Part shown: positions 61,477 to 64,000 of the stretch, in pieces | How the letters are laid out: the number at the start of each line of letters is the position of its first letter | Position numbering within the stretch: position 1 is the first letter of the stretch | Assembly (NCBI RefSeq): GCF_010384365.1 | Contig: NZ_CP048397.1 | Coordinates: 7,135,683 to 7,199,682, forward strand | DNA: 64,000 bases | Direction of reading: 5' to 3' | Origin: Streptomyces sp. S4.7 | GTDB lineage: Bacteria; Actinomycetota; Actinomycetes; Streptomycetales; Streptomycetaceae | Program-made: the position numbers and the translations under genes | The notes under the pieces: generated by a model | The model's database searches: none | What the model saw: the letters and a program-made list of their open reading frames with translations, nothing else | Told to the model about the DNA's origin: nothing

Positions 61477-62124
61477 ATGGTCCGACACGATGCCCTCAGC
61501 GCCACCCGCGATGCCTACGACGCCGCTGCCGTCACCTATGCGGAGCTGTTCAGCGACACGCTGCGTGACAGTCCCCTCGACCGCGCGGCCCTGGGCCTCT
61601 TCGCCGAGGTCGTCGGCGCGAGCGGGGACGGTCAGGTCGCGGACCTGGGCTGCGGACCGGGCTACATCACCGCTCATCTGCGCGAGTTGGGGCTGGCGGC
61701 GTTCGGCGTCGACGCCTCTTCGGTGATGATCGAGTTGGCCCGACAGGCCTATCCACACCTGCGGTTCGACGTGGGGTCGATGACGGAGCTGGACATCGCC
61801 GACGGCGCGCTGGGCGGCATACTCTCGCGCTGGTCCGTCATTCACACTCCGCCGCAAGAACTCCCCGTCATCCTGGCCGAGTTCCACCGGGTGCTGGCAC
61901 CCGGTGGCCACCTGCTGATCGGCTTCTCGGCAAGCGAGGATCCGTCACACCCGACACAGGTCTTCGACCACGCGGTCGCACCCGCCTACCGGTGGTGGCC
62001 CGATCACCTCGCCACGCTGCTGCGCGAGTGCGGCCTGGCCGAGGTGGCCCGGATGATCCGCGAGCCTCGGCCCACCGACCGGCGCCAGTTCCGCGAGGTC
62101 CACCTGCTCGCCCGCAAAGCCTAG
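61477..62124 (+). CDS. Class I SAM-dependent methyltransferase
   Basis: A 215-residue small-molecule-type methyltransferase. Motif I is VADLGCGPGYITAHL, motif II FGVDASSVMIELARQ, then DIADGALGGILSRWSVIHTPP (motif post II) and HRVLAPGGHLLIGFSAS. The N-terminus has the DAYDAAAVTYAELFSD segment typical of UbiE/YcgJ-like enzymes. ATG 61477 sits inside a longer open frame. It is divergent from the MFS pseudogene; substrate unknown. Confidence 0.87.
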   Translation: MVRHDALSATRDAYDAAAVTYAELFSDTLRDSPLDRAALGLFAEVVGASGDGQVADLGCGPGYITAHLRELGLAAFGVDASSVMIELARQAYPHLRFDVGSMTELDIADGALGGILSRWSVIHTPPQELPVILAEFHRVLAPGGHLLIGFSASEDPSHPTQVFDHAVAPAYRWWPDHLATLLRECGLAEVARMIREPRPTDRRQFREVHLLARKA

Positions 62125-62362
62125 TCGGGGGGCCGCCGTCACGGATTGCGCGTCGCCCGCGGCGGACCGGGTCGGGACCGGCTCATCGAATTCGCCGACG
62201 AACCGGCCGAGTTGCTCACGGAACGGGCCCTGGACCGGCCGAACCTTCCGACCCTTTGACCAACATGCCGGGCGTGCGACCCGCGGCGGCGTACGGCGTT
62301 GACGTAGCCTTGCACCCCACGGCTGAGACGGCGTCATTCGTGATGAACGAGGAGGGCCCCGG

Positions 62363-64000
62363 GTGCCCCTGGACATCAGGCCGGTCAGAGAAGTCGACGC
62401 CGTCCTCGTTCACGGACTCTTCTCCTCGCTCAGGACGTGGTCCCACTTCGAAGCGCTGATCGCCGCCGACAGGGAGCTGGCGCACATCGACACGCTGCCG
62501 TTCGGTTACGTGTCCCCGGTCGCCTCCTTCAGCCCCCTGCGCCGTATCCCGTCGTTCGACGATGTCGCGGACAGCCTCGGCGGTTTCCTCGAAGTGGAGG
62601 GAGGCGGATACGAGCGGTTGGTGCTCGTCTCCCACAGCCAGGGGGGACTGGTGGTTCAGCGCTATCTGGCCCGGATGCTCAATGAGGGCCGGGGAACGGA
62701 ACTCGCCCGGATCAGCCGGGTCGTGATGTTCGCCTGCCCCAACTCCGGTTCCGAGCTGGCGCTGACGCTGCGGCGCGCTTTGTGGCGTCGCGGGCACGCG
62801 CAGGAACGGCAGTTACGTCCCATCCACGCCGCGGTCACCGAGGCGCAGCGCACGGTCCTCACCCGCGTCGTGCACGCCCGGTCCGTCACGGCGAACTCCT
62901 GCCCCTTACCGGTCACCGCGTTCGCCGGCGAGACGGACGGGGCTCCTGCCCCTTACCGGTCACCGCGTTCGCCGGCGAGACGGACGGGATCGTCACACCG
63001 GCCTCCGCCAGAAGCCTGTTCCCCGACACCGGGGTGCTTCCCGGCGACCACTCCGGCATCATCCGCCCGGACTCGCCGGGCCACCGCTCCTACACGGCCC
63101 TCAAACGGCTGCTGCTGATCCCACCGGACGGCGCCCCGGATCACGTACATCGTCGAGCGACTCCTCAGGGACCTGGCCGGCCCGACAGGCCCGTGGGTTG
63201 TCAACGTCCGTGGTGTCGGCGGTGTCGGCAAGACGACGATGGCGTACGAGGCCGCACGGCGCGCCGCGCGCGAAGGGATCTTCGACCGGATCGTCTGGAC
63301 CACCGTCCGCGGCGGCGCCCACGAAGCGGGCCTGTGGGAGGCCCTGTTCGATCTCGCCGCGCAACTCGGCGTGGCGCTCGGGCCGGACAGACGCGGATGG
63401 GAGGCGGAGCTGGGGGTGGCGCTCCGGGCCGCGGGTGAACAGCGGCGCGTGCTCGTGGTCGTGGACAACCTCGAGGTGGCGAGCCGGGCCACGGCCATCG
63501 TCGACGGGCTGCGCGGGGCCGGTGTCGTACGGCCGCACAAGCTGCTGGTCACCAGCCGCGGCGTGGTCCACGATCCGGACCACGCGATCAAGGAGCAGTC
63601 GGTCACCGGCCTCACCCAGGAGGCCGCCGTCGCGTTCATCCGGCACGTGGGGGCCGACGACCCGGAGCTCGCCGATGCCACGGGGACCACCTTCACCCCC
63701 ATCGTGCGGATCACCGAGGGGAACCCCTATCTGATGAGGCTGGCCATTCGGCGCTACCTCTCGACGGGGACGCCCCTCCACGAGGTGATCGATGAACTGA
63801 CCGCTCTGGAAAGCCGGGTGCCGGACGGCGGGGAGGGACTGGCCACACGTATCAAGGCCCATCTGTTCGACCGCTCGCTGGGGGAGTTCGACCTCGTCGC
63901 GGGGGCCGACCCGGCCCACAGCCTCATGGCCGCGTTCTGCGCCAAGCGGCGCGGGGACCGGATCGCCAGGGGCGAGCTCACGGAACTCAGCGGGCTGCCG
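62363..64000 (+). pseudogene. Broken esterase-NB-ARC (STAND) fusion gene, 3' end outside window
   Basis: Begins with a GTG after GAGGAGGG. Residues 1-195 form an alpha/beta hydrolase like SERAC1/PGAP1-type esterases (DAVLVHGLFSS, nucleophile elbow SHSQGG with Ser92, FACPNSGSELAL). A 47-bp tandem duplication at 62896 shifts the frame; the last esterase segment (GIVTPASARSLFPD, TGVLPGDHSGII) is intact in another frame, which must change again near 63130 to reach the NB-ARC domain. That domain has P-loop GVGGVGKTT (63212-63238), VLVVVDNLE and GNPYLMRL. After the last stop no start codon precedes the P-loop, so the two parts were one protein. TTA codons occur at 62813 and 62906. Confidence 0.75.
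62896..62988 (+). repeat. 47-bp tandem duplication disrupting the esterase-NB-ARC gene
   Basis: The 46 bases from CTCCTGCCCC to GACGGG are identical at 62896-62941 and 62943-62988, giving a period of 47. Because 47 is not a multiple of three, the duplication breaks the reading frame. Perfect identity suggests a recent event, or an assembly artefact. Confidence 0.92.

Noticed and set aside
63119..64000. NB-ARC region as a separate intact gene
   Set aside because: After the stop at 63116-63118 no ATG, GTG or TTG precedes the P-loop in that frame, so an independent start is not available.
1..64000. tRNA, rRNA and complete insertion sequences
   Set aside because: No cloverleaf-like segment with a T-loop, no rRNA sequence and no transposase was recognised by reading; a covariance search would be needed to exclude a tRNA fully.

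Overview
The window is high-GC actinobacterial DNA and reads as a Streptomyces chromosome segment. Supporting evidence includes a complete SapB-type (ram/amf) morphogen locus, an XRE/DUF397 regulator pair with an ATP-binding kinase-like protein, a Streptomyces-type gas vesicle cluster, secreted chitinolytic enzymes with a DasR-like operator, very GC-rich third codon positions, and rare TTA codons confined to a few developmental or specialised-metabolism genes. No rRNA, tRNA, CRISPR array or intact insertion sequence was seen.

Layout. 0-9.7 kb: the 3' part of a glutaminase-STAS protein, a DUF574-type methyltransferase, the XRE/DUF397 pair, small stress or membrane proteins, a HAD phosphatase, a VOC protein, an aldo/keto reductase and a Clp-N-domain protein without ATPase. 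10-17.4 kb: a truncated phosphotransferase, an EndoH-type endoglycosidase, a GH43 protein, a Rieske oxygenase, an F420-type reductase, a VOC protein and a GH18 chitinase under a DasR-like site. 17.8-25.3 kb: ramC, ramS (42 codons), ramA, ramB and convergent ramR, i.e. synthesis, processing, export and control of a class III lanthipeptide. 25.7-31.4 kb: SRPBCC, methyltransferase, FUSC membrane protein, SRPBCC and FdhF-type molybdopterin oxidoreductase. 31.5-37.3 kb: gas vesicle operon gvpO-A-F-G-J-L-S-K on the minus strand, with a divergent trio (Gls24-like, Lys/Ala-tailed protein, acidic-tailed SRPBCC protein). 37.4-39.6 kb: small enzymes and hypotheticals.

39.6-59.4 kb holds the most unusual system: a PUFA-synthase-like megasynthase (pfaD, pfaA, pfaC) preceded by a stand-alone thioester-reductase-like SDR. 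Facing it are a WS/DGAT-type acyltransferase, a two-gene ABC exporter and a small secreted protein. PfaA has a single acyl carrier domain and PfaC carries KS-CLF-AT and four hot-dog domains. Taken together, the gene set suggests a long-chain acyl product that is reductively released, esterified and exported, resembling heterocyst-glycolipid logic more than classical EPA/DHA synthesis. This pathway is inferred, not demonstrated.

59.6-64 kb is decaying or accessory DNA: an MFS exporter gene with an in-frame stop plus a frameshift, a methyltransferase, and an esterase-NB-ARC (STAND) fusion gene broken by a 47-bp tandem duplication and a second frame change, running off the window end.

TTA (bldA-dependent) codons were found by eye in the XRE regulator, ramA, ramR, pfaD and the broken esterase-NB-ARC gene, linking the morphogen and lipid-like loci to the developmental programme.
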